Shown: one piece after another, positions 1 to 12,711 of the stretch
Layout of the letters: the number at the start of each line of letters is the position of its first letter
Position numbering within the stretch: the first letter of the stretch is position 1
Assembly (NCBI RefSeq): GCF_003086295.3
Contig: NC_092042.1
Coordinates: forward strand, 39,913,419-39,977,418
Direction: 5' to 3'
DNA from: Arachis hypogaea
Lineage: Eukaryota; Streptophyta; Magnoliopsida; Fabales; Fabaceae
Length of the DNA: 64,000 nt
Made by a program: the position numbers and the translations under genes
The notes under the pieces: generated by a model
What the model was told of the DNA's origin: nothing
Seen by the model: only the letters and a program-made list of their open reading frames with translations
The model's database searches: none

Positions 1-1364
1 CTTTCGGAGATGTTTACTTATCTTGAAGTTCGCAAAAATCCTTCACGACAAATATTTAGTAAATGATTTCCAATTCCTTGATTCCTCAGTTTCTCAAGCA
101 TTAATTAGTCATCAATTAATTAAATAAAGAGATTAAGCACAAACACTTATTTAATTTTCTAATAAGATTTAAAAGTAGTCCTTATGTCGAATTACATGTC
201 ACATATTCAAACTAGTCCTATCCAGCTAAATCTTTAGAAGAAAAACACAATTTTCAAAAGTTGTTCTAATCCGAATTATATGTCACTTATTCAAAATCAA
301 AGTGATTGAAAATGATGCATTTGTCTCACACTAATTGAATCACTATTCCTAGCCGAATTCAAAGAATCATGTGAACAAGTTTTCAAACTTTAATTCAAAT
401 ATCAAATTTTTCAATTCAAAAGGGTTTAGCATACCTTCCGACAACACTAATCAAAATTGAAGAATGAATAACTCAATCATGAAATAGATCAATGCAAGAT
501 TTCAAAATAAAATAAATGTAGATTAATAACCTATAGAAAACATAAACGGAGCTCCTAACCCTTTGATAGAAGATTAGTTACCCATGAAAAAGTGAAATAA
601 AAACAAGAAGATATGCTGAGGAATGGGATGTCCTCTTTGTGAACAAGGTTCACTTATTTATATCCTAAATTCTAGAATTCAAATTCAAATTATCTTAATC
701 TTATCTCCCGGAGAGAAAGATGAGATAACTACTTATTAACTTCAATTTAAAATTTAAGAACAATAATTCAAATTAAATCCTAACAATCAAATATCTTATG
801 TTTCTAGAAAGAATTAATAACTTATCTTATAGAGTCTTCAATGTTTTGGATGTGATTACGGCTTCTAATGATGTGGATAATTAAACTTGGGCCTTAATTG
901 TTGCATCTTGAGAGTTGTAATTATGTTTAATTTAGGCTTGTATTAGAGAATATTGGGCAAAACGCCCAAAATTCACCTTCCAGGGATGTCAATCTACCGG
1001 GCGTGGATTGGGAGCCACTGGGCGTGCTTGAGGGATATTCGGACGATCACCGGGAGTGGAAAGAGGCCGCCGGGCGTAAGGGAAGGCTGTTGGGTGTGGG
1101 AATCATCCTGCTAGGTGTGCGTGGTTTCATTTCCTTAGGGCACGCTTTCTCTTCCTTATGCCATGCTTTTTCTGTACTTGTGTTCAAAGCTTTATTTCTT
1201 GCTTGTTTTTGAGCCAAAAACTCCTGAAAAGATAAAAATACTATTCCAACTCCAAATGTTTGATTATTTATTAAATTTAGTTAGAAAACATAATAAATTT
1301 GATTGAAACCTAAGAAAGTAAATGACAAAGAACTTTAAAAATAGCTCAAGATGACATGTCATCA
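1..1364 (-). mobile_element. LTR fragment, minus orientation
   Basis: The segment ends on the plus strand with TCATCA, so read on minus it begins TGATGACATG like other LTRs here. A run of GGGCGTG-type words lies at about 950-1110, that is 250-410 bp from the minus-strand start, the same offset as word tracts in the other LTRs. The left end is outside the window. I see no coding function; the 69-residue open frame at 1003 is a by-product of the GC-rich words. Confidence 0.4.
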
Positions 1365-2434
1365 CCTGCAAAGACACTCCAACGCTCAAGTAGGAATAGA
1401 TCTGAGAGGTATGAATGAGGGTTAGGAATGTGTAGCGTATTTGAGGGAGCCCTTGCCTCCCTTTATATAGTTTGAGCTTGTTATCTGATCTTATTTTTTT
1501 GGCTAAGATAAGGAAAGTGCTTGAATTTGAATGTTGGTTAAGAATTTGTGGCTATTGGACTGGTTTGAGCCTCGGTGGTGTCCCAAACCCAGGTAATCAG
1601 GTCGTAACTACTCCAATAGGGGACCCGAGGATCGGGACCGGAATAGTTGCCCTCGGAGCAAGAGAGTTTGCTTGCTCAACCTCGTCGCTTAGAGGAATTC
1701 GTTTTGCCGTGTCGCCACGAGCGTGGCATGGAGTGCCGTCCAAGATCCCTGGCTGAGGTCGGGAACCCATGGAGCTTGGTAGGCCGTCCTGTTACTTGTA
1801 TGTTGCTATTTTTTAATGGGATCTGTCCGTTGTGATTTTCAAGGTGTCATAATTACGCTTAAATGGGAGGAGAGAGAGATTCGTATTTTCCCTTTTTACC
1901 TTTCGTTCCTCTATATCATTATTTTTAAAACGTTTGGAGTTTTTGTTATTATTTCTCCTTGTTTTTTTTACTGTAACTACTCATTTTTACTTCTCTTTAT
2001 ATTTCCTTTACTTGTAACTGCTTTTTCTTCTTCCATTTCCCTTGCTTGACTGTTTTTCCTATTTCCTTTTTGGAGTTTCTTTCAGCTAGATTTTTTGTGC
2101 TTTGGTGCGTCCGTTGGTGCTGTATTCCTTTGTGTGCCGTATCTTCACTTCTCACATTTGTTTTTTTTTTTAAAAATCAGGTTGGTGCTCCTTTTGTTTT
2201 TTCTGTATTGTTTTATTTTCTTCTGCATTTGCCTTTTGTTTCCTAAGTAGGGGTAGTAGGAAATTAGAGGGGTGACACTATTCTAACATGGTTTCATGAT
2301 TGCAGTAGTGGTAGGAAAATAGGGAGAAGGTGCCCCTATTTCTTAGATGTCCTTAGGCAGGTTTGTATGGAATTTGTATGGTTTTCTTATTCTAGGGAGT
2401 GGGCTAACGGTAGTGTCCCCTTTCATTTTTAGGT
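1365..2434 (+). mobile_element. Probable LTR and leader of a gypsy-type element
   Basis: The stretch changes from a GC-balanced first half, with a TATA-like TTTATATAG near 1462, to a strongly T-rich second half. It leads straight into the broken PF04195-type coding region. Open frames here are low-complexity Phe/Leu/Ser translations of poly-T and are not credible genes. LTR borders could not be fixed because only one copy is present. Confidence 0.3.
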
Positions 2435-3008
2435 ATGGTTCGGTGGAGACCTGAGGGCGCTAGGTTTCCCATCGTCTTGGCTAGTGGCATTCCCAATGCT
2501 TATTATTGGGTGACCTCTGGTGTGCGGGGGACGCCTTTTCGGGTTTTGGAGGAAGACCTCTAGAAGTTGCACAATGAGGGTGGAGTGACAGTACAAACTC
2601 TTGCTTCTTAGGGTGCACGAGAGGGTTTGCTACATAGACCCTGACTCTCCCTGAGTCACTAACTGGATATAGGTTTATGAGTCTATGTTTACGTGGTTGG
2701 GGGTGTGGCTTCCATTCTCTGCGTTTGTTCAGGCTTGGCTGAATCGATGTTCGATGACACCATCTCAGCTACATCCGAATAGTTGGCCGGCCATCCAAAC
2801 TTTTGAACTATTTTGCAAGTATCTGGAGCTCCCGACTCATGTGAAGGTCTTCCTATTTTTCTTTCTATACACTCTTTTGATTAAGGAGGGGAAGCACAAG
2901 AAAGGCTATGTGTCTTCTGGGCCCAACCGAATTAGCGGATCTTCGGGTTATTTGGGGATTCCTTTCACGGATTTAAGGAGGAATATTTTAAGGTCCGAGC
3001 TGCTCTAG
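2435..3008 (+). pseudogene. Broken gypsy-type transposon protein (PF04195-like)
   Basis: From the ATG at 2435 the frame reads MVRWRPEGARFP and stops at TAG 2561. After a frame change the reading resumes at 2685 with WLPFSAFVQAWLNR, then QLHPNSWPAIQTFELFCKYLEL and KKGYVSSG. The order of a 'lPfs.Fv...l', a 'aPsQLhPNsW....aFe.lc..L' and a 'kkGwvs' block is characteristic of PF04195 (putative gypsy type transposon), the N-terminal region of a plant Ty3/gypsy ORF of unknown biochemical role. At least one stop and one frameshift break it, and it ends at 3008 well short of family length. The flank at about 3085 belongs to a different element, so the 3' part was lost by truncation. Confidence 0.6.
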
Positions 3009-3084
3009 GGCACCATCCCTTCTGGTTGACCCATGAGGGGGAAAGTTACTTTGCCATGTAATAGAATGTTGGTGCCGGTGCATC

Positions 3085-3492
3085 ATATTAATGACTATAA
3101 AGAGAAACTAAGAAAAGGCTCAAAGATTCCTTTAGTTACATGCTTGTGGTTCTTTTGTATCAAGTGGTAATACTTGAAAACAAAGCATTTAGAGCCGAAG
3201 CTAAAAACAAATAGCGCAACACACCCAAGAAGCTAAGCTAAGAAAGAAAAGAAAAAGATAAAAAGCTTGCTTCAACGAAAGAACATTAGAAAGGATTTCA
3301 TAATGTGATCAAGATAGAAACCTTAAACATTTAACATTATTTTGTGAGTGATGCATGCTTAAGTGAAATGGCCAGCCAAGAACATTAAGAATTGCTAATC
3401 TTCACACCCTTGATTGTTAAGATTGAATCTTTAAAGTTGATTACATGATTCTTTATTTGCTTGAGGACAAGCAAAGTTCAAGTTTGGTGTTG
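3085..3492 (+). mobile_element. 3' end of a retrotransposon internal region with PPT
   Basis: This A-rich stretch ends in GCTTGAGGACAAGCAAAG, a polypurine-rich tract, followed by AAGTTTGGTGTTG and directly by an LTR start (TGATG at 3493). The same arrangement precedes the 3' LTR of element A at 18503-18539. No coding capacity is visible. Confidence 0.55.
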
Positions 3493-4763
3493 TGATGCAT
3501 GAGTATCATGATGTGTTTTTCTATGCTTTTTCGTATAAGAAGTCAATGCATAATACTCAATCATAAAATATTTTAGTGCCTTATTTGAATATTTCTTTGA
3601 TTTCTTTGGACTCAGGATTCTTGTAAGAAAATGTTATGAAAAGAGAAGAAAAAACACAAAACAATAATCAAGAAAACAAAGGAGGAAGGTTAGGACACAC
3701 TTTGAAATCTTAAGCCATACTTTTGGAGGTCATCCCAACCCTGGACATCAAATTTTACAATAATTAAAGCATTGATAATGCAGCTTGAGGGAGCGCCATT
3801 CAAGGGGTGCCACCGATGCATGCAAAATAGTGGAAATCATGGACTCATGTGTACGTGACATACCTGCGTACACAGAACAAGGAATTCGTGCGTATGCAGG
3901 CGGGAGATGTTCTCTTTCTTCTCTTCATGATTCAAGCTTTGTTGATCTAACGGAGAGTTTTTTCTCTTCACAGATTCAATTTTATTGGAAGAGAAATTGG
4001 ATCTATTTGGATTCTATGAAAACTTGGAAAAAGGGATCATAATAATTTGGTTTAAAACTCTACACTCATAAGTCTTTTGATTTTTTATTCAGAATCTGAT
4101 ATGTGACATATAATCAGTCTAAATCAAGATCTTAAGAATTGTGTAATTCAGGATAAGAATTTATGTTTCACCTCTTCTCATAAGCAATAGATCAAGGAAT
4201 CGGCAATTGATCAAGTTTAGAGAAATTGAATTACTAAGGAATTGGAATTTAGTTACTTATGATCTATCAGAGATCTAACTTTGCATGATTAAGAAGGAAG
4301 TGATAATCATTGATTCAAGAATATTTAGCATTTTCAATCCACAATGTCTTTAATTCATATCAAACTCCTAGTCATTTACTGCTTTTTTACATTACAAGTA
4401 TTCTATTTGCTTTCCTTTATTCTTTTTAACTACAACTTATCTTTACTCCCAGTCAATTGAATGTTTATTAATTTTTGCTATTTACTTTCTAGTCATTTAA
4501 ATTCTTGCAATGTAAATATTAGCAATTTACATTCCTATCATTTACTTTCTTGTCATTTTATTGCTTTCATTTACTTCTTATTCAAGTCATTTAAATTCTC
4601 AATTGCTCATCATTCAAATTTGAATCGTCTAACTAGAATAAACAATCAATAATTGCTTGCTTAATCCATTAATCCTCGTGGGAATAATAATCCACTCTCC
4701 ATGGTATTCCTTGATGTGATCCGGTGCACTTGTTGTAGATTTTTGTTTGTAAAGTCCGTATCA
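3493..4763 (+). mobile_element. LTR, plus orientation, 1271 bp
   Basis: It begins TGATGCATGAG and ends CGTATCA, with TG/CA ends. It is preceded by a PPT and followed by TGGTTTTGGCGCCG, the start of a tRNA-Asp-type primer-binding site. Words of the GTGCGTACGCAC kind (GTGTACGTGAC, GCGTACAC, GTGCGTATGC) lie at about 3850-3900, 357-407 bp from the start. Having PPT on one side and PBS on the other means it is neither a normal 5' LTR, a normal 3' LTR nor a solo LTR. Confidence 0.6.
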
Positions 4764-4777
4764 TGGTTTTGGCGCCG
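4764..4777 (+). promoter_or_regulatory. Truncated primer-binding site
   Basis: TTTTGGCGCCG matches the first part of the PBS seen intact at 11023 and stops where a new LTR (TGATAG) begins. The complete site would pair with the 3' end of plant tRNA-Asp(GUC). Confidence 0.5.
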
Positions 4778-5339
4778 TGATAGATGAGAATTTGCATCGG
4801 TTTGGATTTTTCCACTTAAAATAAAAATAACTTTCGTTGCAAGTATAGTCCAAACCAGAAATTAAATCCCATAAATTAGAGTTTAAATTCAAATAAAAAT
4901 ATAACCGAGAGTAGTTAAACCTCGGGTCGTCTTCCCTAGGAACTAATGCCTAAGAGCACACAATTTTGGTTGTGGAAAGTAAAGGGGGTTTAGAATTATT
5001 GAAGCAAATGATTAAAGGAATAAAAGAACGATCCAAAATTACAATTAATAAATTAATAAAGGAATAAAGGAACTATGTATGTAATATAGACAAGTAATGC
5101 GTTAAAATGGTGAAAATGCGGTTCAAAACATAAATAGAACCCTTGACCTGGGATGAGTTATGGAGTCCCTTCTTTGCCATAACTACAAATATGATAATTA
5201 TGATGGATTAATCTCACTTAGTCAACCCTTAACATCGAAGAGTAAGTCAAGTGAGCATAATTGTTATTAATTCACAAATCCTAGTTAACTTACTAATTAC
5301 TGATTCACCCGAAAACTTGCCTCTCAACAAATTTCCTTC
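4778..5339 (-). mobile_element. LTR fragment, minus orientation (same family as 35154)
   Basis: It starts TGATAGATGAGAATTTGC, nearly the same as 35154-35248, where a minus-strand PBS stands beside it. Further in are GTTGCAAGTATAGTCCAAAC and CGTCTTCCCTAGGAA, phrases found near the 3' end of several LTRs here. The right border with the next LTR near 5340 is estimated. Confidence 0.45.
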
Positions 5340-7500
5340 CAGCAAGTGTACCGGATTGTCGTCAAGTAAAAACTCACTGTAGAGTGAGGTCGAATCCCAC
5401 AGTGATTGGTAGATTGAGTAACTTTAATTGGAGAATTGTTCTAGCTGAGCAAAATCAGAATTTAATTGGGATTACAGAAAGTAAATTGACAGGAAACTTA
5501 AATTGCAAGAAAGTAAATGAACAGAAATTAAATTGCTGGAAATTAAATGAAAGAAGCTTAAATTGCAAGAAATTAGATGAGAATGGGGATTAAGCATGAA
5601 ATTAAAGAGCAGAATGTAAATAGAATGGGTAGATCAGAGATAGGAAATTCATTGGGTTTTAGGAGATATTGAATTCTCCGGATCAAATCATTTTCATCTC
5701 TTCCTCAATCAATGCATTCATTGACATTGCTTGGCAATCTTAGATGATCGGATCCCAATGTCTTGGCTCACCAATCTCTCTAAGCTTGAACAATTGCCCA
5801 ATGTCTTAATTTAATTGCTCATGGGAAGAGTTGAAGTTTGGTCACTGCCTATACCACACAAATTCATAGATCAAAGTATTGGTAGGATTACATGTCACTA
5901 TATCCATCCAACCCCCAACCTAATCTAATGTGAGAAAGCAATTCTAGCATGAATTCTTCATCCCTCTCTCAAGGATCTGAAGAATTCCAATTATGGATAG
6001 CTTCTTTCTCAAGACAACTATCCAATTGAATTAAGACCGAAAGCTTTCTAACAAAAATCAAGAGAAAAAGAAAGAAGAAGAAGATAAAAACTACTATTGC
6101 TCCATTGAATTACAATAGAGCTCCCTAACCCAATGAGATGGGGTTAGTTGGTCATAGCTCAATTCAATTTACAGAGAAGAAGAGTGCAGGAAAATTAAAG
6201 CCTAGCTAGAAAGTAAAAGAAAAAGAAAGTACATAAACAAAAGGGAAAAGTGCAGAAGAAAAATAAACAGAGTACTGAACTCCCAGAGCCCCCTCAGGGC
6301 CTCCCGAAAGCTCCCTCAATCTTTAACAATTCTTCTATTTATAACCCTCTTCTCATCTTCAATTGGATCAAGTATTTGGATGTGGGCCTTGGTTGAAGCA
6401 GTTAGGAGCAATTCTCCAGGGATGGGCATTGGCAACTCACTTTCATATTGGGCATAGGTGCAATTTGGAATTGAATTGGGCATAACATTGGTGATCACAT
6501 TTGAGGGCAAACGTTGAATCAAACGCCGCTTTGAAAATTCAGTTCTGCTTGCTGTCATTGGCATTTGACTCAACATTGGAGGGCCAACGTTCTGCTATTC
6601 ATGCATACGCGTGCATCACGCTTAAGCGTGATGTCTGTGATTTTGCTTATTCACGCGTACGCGTGCACCATGCGTGCGCGTGAAGGCTGAGATTTTGCTT
6701 CTTCACGCGTGCGCGTACACCATGCTTACGTGTGAGTTGCCCTTTTTCTTATCGATTCGTACGCATCACTGACGCGTACGCGTGGATTCAAGTTTTTCAA
6801 TTCCAAATTCTGGGCTTGGCATCGCGGACGTTGGAGGCAGCGTTTGAGGCAACGTTGGACCTCCAACGTTCATTTTTGACACATATGCGTGGATGGTCAA
6901 TTTTGCCATTCCACGCGTGCGCGTGACTCACACTTGCGCGCGGAAAAAGAAATTCTACTTTTTCACGCGTATGCGTCATAGACGCGTACGCGTCGCTCAA
7001 AATTCATTTAGCTCCAGAATTGAACTTTTCATCACCACGTTGGGTGTAACGTTGGATGTACAACGCTCCTTCCAACTTGAGCATCAGTAAATCATGCAGA
7101 GATTTGGTCTGCCCCTCTTCCAACGTTGGAGGCAACGTTGGTGGTCCAACTTGGTCACCAACGTTGCTTCTTTTTCATCTTTTCAAGGCTCCTTCTTCAA
7201 CCTTCCTCCATGCTTTCTTTCACCTATGATCAACCAAACAAATACATCAAAGCTTTGCTATAGTCACAAGAATTTGCCTCATTCTTAGCACACAAGTAAT
7301 TATGGCATAAATCTCATGAAAATGCACAAAATTAACAATGTTTGATTGAATCAAAACAAGTATGAATTTCTCATCCAAATACTTACTTATTGCCTAAGAA
7401 ATGCATGAAACTACTCTAAAACAAACTAAAAATGGCTTGTGAAACTAGCCAAGATGCCCTGGCATTAATTACCTTAATAAAAAGTTAGTGTTAGTGGAAA
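5340..7500 (-). mobile_element. LTR-like sequence with two palindromic word families
   Basis: The left part (GTACCGGATTGTCGTCAAG, then GAGGTCGAATCCCACAG) matches the 3'-terminal part of minus-oriented LTRs elsewhere. About 5460-5590 is a degenerate short tandem repeat of an AAATTAAATTGC-type unit. From 6480 to 7170 ACGCGTACGCGTG-type and CAACGTTGG-type words are interspersed. Open frames here are translations of these repeats. Right border uncertain. Confidence 0.35.
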
Positions 7501-7926
7501 CAATAACAACTAACAACCCAAGAATTATCACTAAATGTCGGACATTATGACTCTAGTAATCCATATACTCATTTTCCCAAGCCAACAGGTGGAAATTTAC
7601 CCCATAATCAAAATTGGCATTTCATCAAACACATAGTGGGCACAATCATAAAACATGGCAAAATTGGGAAAATGGATAAAAACTATGAACCACAAATGAT
7701 CAAAATCAAAGTTAGCAACTCAAACAAACATATAATAATCAACAATCATCAAATTCACCAACTAGAAATCCAAAATTGCAAAACTGTATATGTATTGACA
7801 AAGGAAATTAAAATATAAGAAAGTGTAGAACAAGTAGTGTAATAAAAGAGAAAATTAAGGAAATACTTACAATGAAAATAGCTAGAATCCAAGATCAAAA
7901 TTGGAAATGAAAACTTGTAGCATAAA
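7501..7926 (-). mobile_element. Probable left part of element E LTR, cut by element A
   Basis: A-rich noncoding DNA ending in ATAAA, which is repeated at 20119-20123 after element A. It should therefore continue into 20124-20713, a minus-oriented LTR end. How far left it extends is not resolved. Confidence 0.35.
7922..7926. repeat. Target-site duplication of element A (left)
   Basis: ATAAA immediately before the TGATGAGCGG start of the 5' LTR; the identical 5 bp follow the 3' LTR at 20119-20123. Confidence 0.85.
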
Positions 7927-10900
7927 TGATGAGCGGATATTTATACGCATTTTGACATTATTTTCATATAGTTTTTAGTGTGTTTTATTTAGTTTTTATT
8001 AAGTTTTTATAGGTTTTAGTGTTAAAACCACATTTTTGGATTCTACTATGAGTTTTTGTGTTTTTGGGCAATTTCAGGTAATTTTTGGTTGAAATTGAGG
8101 AGCTGGAGCAGAAGTATGATTCAGAGACAGAGAAAGCACTGCAGATGCTGTCCAAATCTGACCTGCCTGCACTCGGAAGAGCTTTGCTGGAGCTACAAAA
8201 GTTCAAATGGAGCTCTCTCAATGGCTATGGAAAGCTAACTTCCAGATCTTTCTCGCAATATATAATAGTTCATACTTTGCTTCGAATTAGAAGACCCAAA
8301 ACTGGCATCCAACACCAGCTTCCTGCCCCCTTCCAGGCGTCCAGCGCCCAAAGAGCAGAGCCTAGTGTGCAAAGGCCTAGAAAGGACCCCCTAGCTGGAG
8401 TTCCACGCCCAAGGAGCCTCATAGCACGTGGATCTCATCAAATCTCATCCCAAACACTCACCAAGTGGGACCCAGAAGTGGATTTTAGCATTAAATAGAC
8501 TGTTTTACCTTTACTAGTCATTTGTTTAATATTTAAGGGACTTAATTCATGTTATACATACACACTTTAGAACATACATCACTTTTTCTTATTTTACACG
8601 TTTTACATTGTCTTCTACCTCAGTATGAGTTTCTAAACCTCCTTGTTTGAGGGGAGGAGCCCTGCTGAGTCCTATGAATTAATAAAAGTACTATTTTTTC
8701 TTCTTTGATCTGTGTTTGATCTATCTCTAAGACTGATGCGCCACTATTTCGTGGTACATTTTGTGCTTAATTTAGGTGAATTTTATCCACTTTTCCCACA
8801 TTTATTCAAGGAAATAGCATGATTTCATAATTTACTCCTAAATTGTGCTTAAGTATAAAAACATGCTTCTTAAGCCCTTAAATTGTTAATTTTGATTCAC
8901 CTTTGATTCCACTAGATGCCTTGATGTGTTTGTTAGTGATTTCAGGATGAAAAGGCTAGGAATGGATCAAGGGAGTGAAGAGAAAAGCATGCAAAATGGA
9001 GAAATCATGGAAAAACAAGGATTTGGGATGCTGAGGTCAACGCGCATGTGCAGCAGGTGCGTAAGCGTGGAAGTGAAGTTGCATGGCGACGCGTACGCGT
9101 GGATAGCAAATTGTTAAATGACGCGTACGCATGACCCATGTGTACGTGTCGGTGCTCGCACGTGACCTACTTAAAGTGAATCTGCTGGGGGTGATTTCTG
9201 GGCTTCCCAGGCCCAAATCCAACTCACTTCTGATGCTATTAAACCCAAGGATTGAAGGAGTTAGTAACTAATTAGTTTTAGTTAGAGTTTAAGTCTAGTT
9301 TAGAGGTAGTTTCTAGAGAGATAAGCTCTCTAGAATTAGGATTAGGATTAGGTTTAATTCCTCTCTTAGATCTAGGTTTAATTCATGCTTTGATCTACTT
9401 TTCCTTTGCAAATTCTTGTTCCTCTACCTTTCCTTTCTCTAGTTTTGCACTTTAATTCTTGTAATTAGTTACTTTGTTGTTGATGCACTCTTGTTCCTTT
9501 TATTTCCTTTTAATGCAATTTGAGGTAATTCATGTTAATTGTGCCTTCTTTGATTGTTGTTGTTAATTCTTTGCAATTAGTAGTTGTTAGATTTCATTCT
9601 TCTTGTCATTTTACTATGCTTCTCTTTTATGCCTTCCAAGTGTTTGTCAAAATGCTTGGAAGTAAGGTAGAGTAGAATTTTCTCCTCTTGGCTTAGGTTG
9701 AGTAATTGGAGACTCTTGAGTTATCAAACTCTTTTGTTGATTAATAATTGAAAGTTGCTAGTTGATTTGAATTCCACTAAAACTAGTCTTTCTTTAGGAG
9801 TTGACTAGGACTTGAGGAAACAAATTGATTATTTCCATTTGACTTTCCTTCATAGTTAGAGGTTGACTAAGTGGAGCAATAGACAATTATTGTCACAATT
9901 GAGAAGGATGATAAGGATAGGACTTATAGTTCTCATACCTTGCCAAGAGCTTTCTTAGTTGATTAGTTACTTTCTTGCAATTTACATTTCACAATTTACT
10001 TTTCTTATTCCTTATTCAAAACCCCAAAATATACATCTCATAACTAATAGCAAGAACATTTCCATGCAATTCCTTTGAAAGACGACTCGAGATTTGAATA
10101 CTTCGGTTTATATTTTTATTGGGGTTTGTTACTTGTGACAACCAAATTTTTGTATGAGAGGTTTCTTTGTTGGTTTAGAAACTATACTTGCAACGAGAAT
10201 TCATTTGTGAAATTCTTAACCATTAAAAAATATCTTCATCAAAGATGTATATCTGATCTTCATCGTGATGAACAGGATGATCTAACAAATTAGCTCTGTT
10301 CATCACACTAAGACAAACGTACCTGACAAACACCCACGTCTACTTGGGTTCGTGTGAGTACCTGGAAGAAAAGCACGAGAAAATAGCTATGGTATACATC
10401 TCTCGGACGGTTAATCCACGATTTCGTTGGGAACTTCTCGAGACACCAGTTCAGCCGATCTCCGGGGAGATTAACGTCTTCGTGGTGTAGGCTAGATTCC
10501 AAAGATGCAGCGTTCTCCGATCCGGAAGATTTGATCTTGTCTGTGGCATTTTGAGTAGGATCGCCAGGAGAATGACTTGCTAAGCGCTTCACCCTCCATT
10601 GGAATGAATGACAAGGGCCTTGGCATTCAATCTGTAGCAGAGGAGATCAATGACCACGGGCAATGGCTTTGATCACTTACAGCCTGCCATAGAAGAAGAT
10701 CATTCACAAGCAAAGAAGACAGTAGTACCAGAGTTACTTCATAAAGACAAAGCAACTCCAACTCTCAACTCTATTCCCATTATTGCTTTCTAATTAGAAT
10801 AACAAGTACTTATTCAAAATTCTAAACATAATCATATCTACAATCTTCTGATTCCGCTTGACTAAGACCTGCAAGACAACCATAAGCTTGCTTCAACCCA

Positions 10901-11016
10901 CAATCTTCGTGGGATCGACCCTGACTTGTTCAGGTATTACTTGGACGACCCAGTGCACTTGCTAGTACTGCTGCTGTTGTACAAAATAGTGTGGATTTTG
11001 CGTACATGTGCATCAA
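7927..11016 (+). repeat. 5' LTR of element A, interrupted
   Basis: It runs from TGATGAGCGG to TGCATCA. The first part (7927-8733) and the last (10242-11016) align by eye with 18540-20118. GC-rich words (GGCGTCCAGCGCCC, GGAGTTCCACGCCC) lie at 8337-8410, about 120-190 bp before a TATA-like AATATTTAAGG near 8528. A 94-residue antisense open frame at 10308-10592 has a counterpart in the 3' LTR but is not thought to be a gene. Confidence 0.8.
8734..10241 (+). mobile_element. Solo LTR, 1508 bp, inside the 5' LTR of element A
   Basis: It begins TGATGCGCCA and ends TTCATCA. Flanks are AAGAC (8729-8733) and AAGAT (10242-10246), a 5 bp duplication with one mismatch; the uninterrupted site is visible in the 3' LTR (CTCTAAGATGTAT near 19345). 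ACGCGTACGCGTGG words lie at 9030-9160. No internal region accompanies it, so it is the product of LTR-LTR recombination. A related LTR starts at 49278. Confidence 0.85.
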
Positions 11017-11022
11017 GTTTTT

Positions 11023-11040
11023 GGCGCCATTGCCGGGGAT
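11023..11040 (+). promoter_or_regulatory. Primer-binding site, tRNA-Asp type
   Basis: TGGCGCCATTGCCGGGGA, starting 6 nt after the LTR end. From general knowledge it is complementary, with one mismatch, to the 3' end of plant tRNA-Asp(GUC), the usual primer for Athila/Tat-like elements. Confidence 0.8.
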
Positions 11041-12711
11041 TGTTGAGTTTGGACAAACTGCTGGATTGTCTTGCTCCCTAGATCAGGTAATTTTTCATTT
11101 TTCAGTTCTTTAATTTTTCGTTTTCTTCTTCTTTTTTTTGAAAAATCCTAAAAAGTTTTTAAAAAATATTTTTTCTTTGTTTAATTTTTGTTCTTGATTT
11201 GAGTCTTTGTTTGTGTTCGTGTTGAGTCTTTTATTTTATTTTTTCCTTTCTATTTTTTGAAAACTTTGAAAAGGATTTTCAATTTTTTTTTATTTTTTGT
11301 GTTCAATTGGTCAGAGCGTTGGCTTATGTTCTTGGAATTTGATGTTCTTTTGAGTCTTTCTTTCAAAAAAAATTTTCAAAATATTTTCCTTTTGGCATTA
11401 ATCTTAATCTTTCTCTTTGAGTCTTTTTGTGTTTGTTCTTGGTAGAATTTTCGTCTCCTATAAGTTCTTTCTTTCAAAAATTTTTCAAAAATAATTTTTC
11501 TTTGTTTAAATCTTGTTTCAATTTTTAAGTTTGGTGTTTTCTTGTTTATTTTCTTTTTATTTTCAAAAATTTGTGTTAAGTTTTCTAAAAATTTTAAGTT
11601 TGGTGTTTCTTTTTTATGTTCTTGTGTTCTTTGTGTTCTTGTGAGTCTTCAAGGTGTTCTTGAGTCTTGCATGTGTTTTGATCTTAAAATTTTTGTTTGG
11701 TGTCCCTTGGTATTTCCCTCAAAAATTTTTGAAAAACAAGGGTGCTAGTTCTAAAAATTTTAAATCTTGTGTCTTTTACTTGTTTTTCTCTTTCATCATA
11801 AATTGAAAAATAAAAAATATCTTTTCTAACTAACTATAACCATTAATTTTAGAATTTTTTCAATAAAATTCAGATTTTGATTTTAAATTTTTATCTTATC
11901 ATATCTTAGTTGTCATGTTTTCAAAAATCAAAATTTTTCAAAAATAAAAATCGTATCTTTTTCAAAAATCTTATCTTTTTCAAAAATTCAAAAATTTTAT
12001 CTTATCTTTTTCAAATTTTAAATTTTAAAATTAAATCTTTTTCAAAATCAAATTTCAAAATCTTATCTTATTTTTTTGTTTTTTTATCTTATCTTTTCTA
12101 ACTTCCAATTTTAAAATTCAATCTTTTTCAAATCTTTTAAATTTCTATCTTATCTTTTTCTAATTTCAAATTTTAATTTCAAATCTTTTCTTATCTTATC
12201 TTCTATTTTATTTTTTAAATTTAAAATCTTTTTAATTAATATCTTATCTCCTCTCTCTTATTTTTCAAAACCACCTAACTAACTCCTATCTTTCTTAATT
12301 TTCAGAAATTACTTCTCATCTTCTCTCTCTTTTTTTTCAAAACTACCTAACTAATTCTTCTCTTCTTCCCTGCCCTCTATTTTTTAATTTTAATTATAAT
12401 ATTTTAAATTATTTTTAATTCGTTTCAATTTCGGTTTACTTAAATAAATAAATAAAAACAAAAATATTTTAATTATTATTTACTTTTTATATTTCTTCTC
12501 TTCTCATCTCTATTCATTCAACTCTACTTCTTTCGACTCTTTGCCTACAATTCTTCTCTTTTTCTCTATTCTATTTTTTTTCGAATTTTAATTATGAAAC
12601 TTTAAATTTTTTTTAATTAATTAATTATAAATTTGGTCTAATTAAATTAAAATAATATTTTATCTTCTATACTTCTATCTTTTTCTTTCTTCATCTTCTA
12701 CCTTTCTTAAT
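11041..12711 (+). other. T-rich untranslated leader of element A
   Basis: About 1.7 kb dominated by runs of T and phrases like TTTTCAAAAATTTT. Two copies of AAGTTTGGTGT occur at 11527-11537 and 11596-11606. The open frames here are Phe/Leu/Lys low-complexity artefacts. Confidence 0.6.

Noticed and set aside
10308..10592. A 94-residue antisense open frame, also present at 19411-19695
   Set aside because: The two copies are the two LTRs of element A, so both having it is expected. They differ at many amino acid positions with no sign of constraint, and a third LTR (29079-30474) breaks the frame.
11023..11040. tRNA gene fragment (TGGCGCCNTTGCCGGGGA here and at other sites)
   Set aside because: Only the 18 nt complement to the tRNA 3' end is present, always next to an LTR, so these are primer-binding sites.
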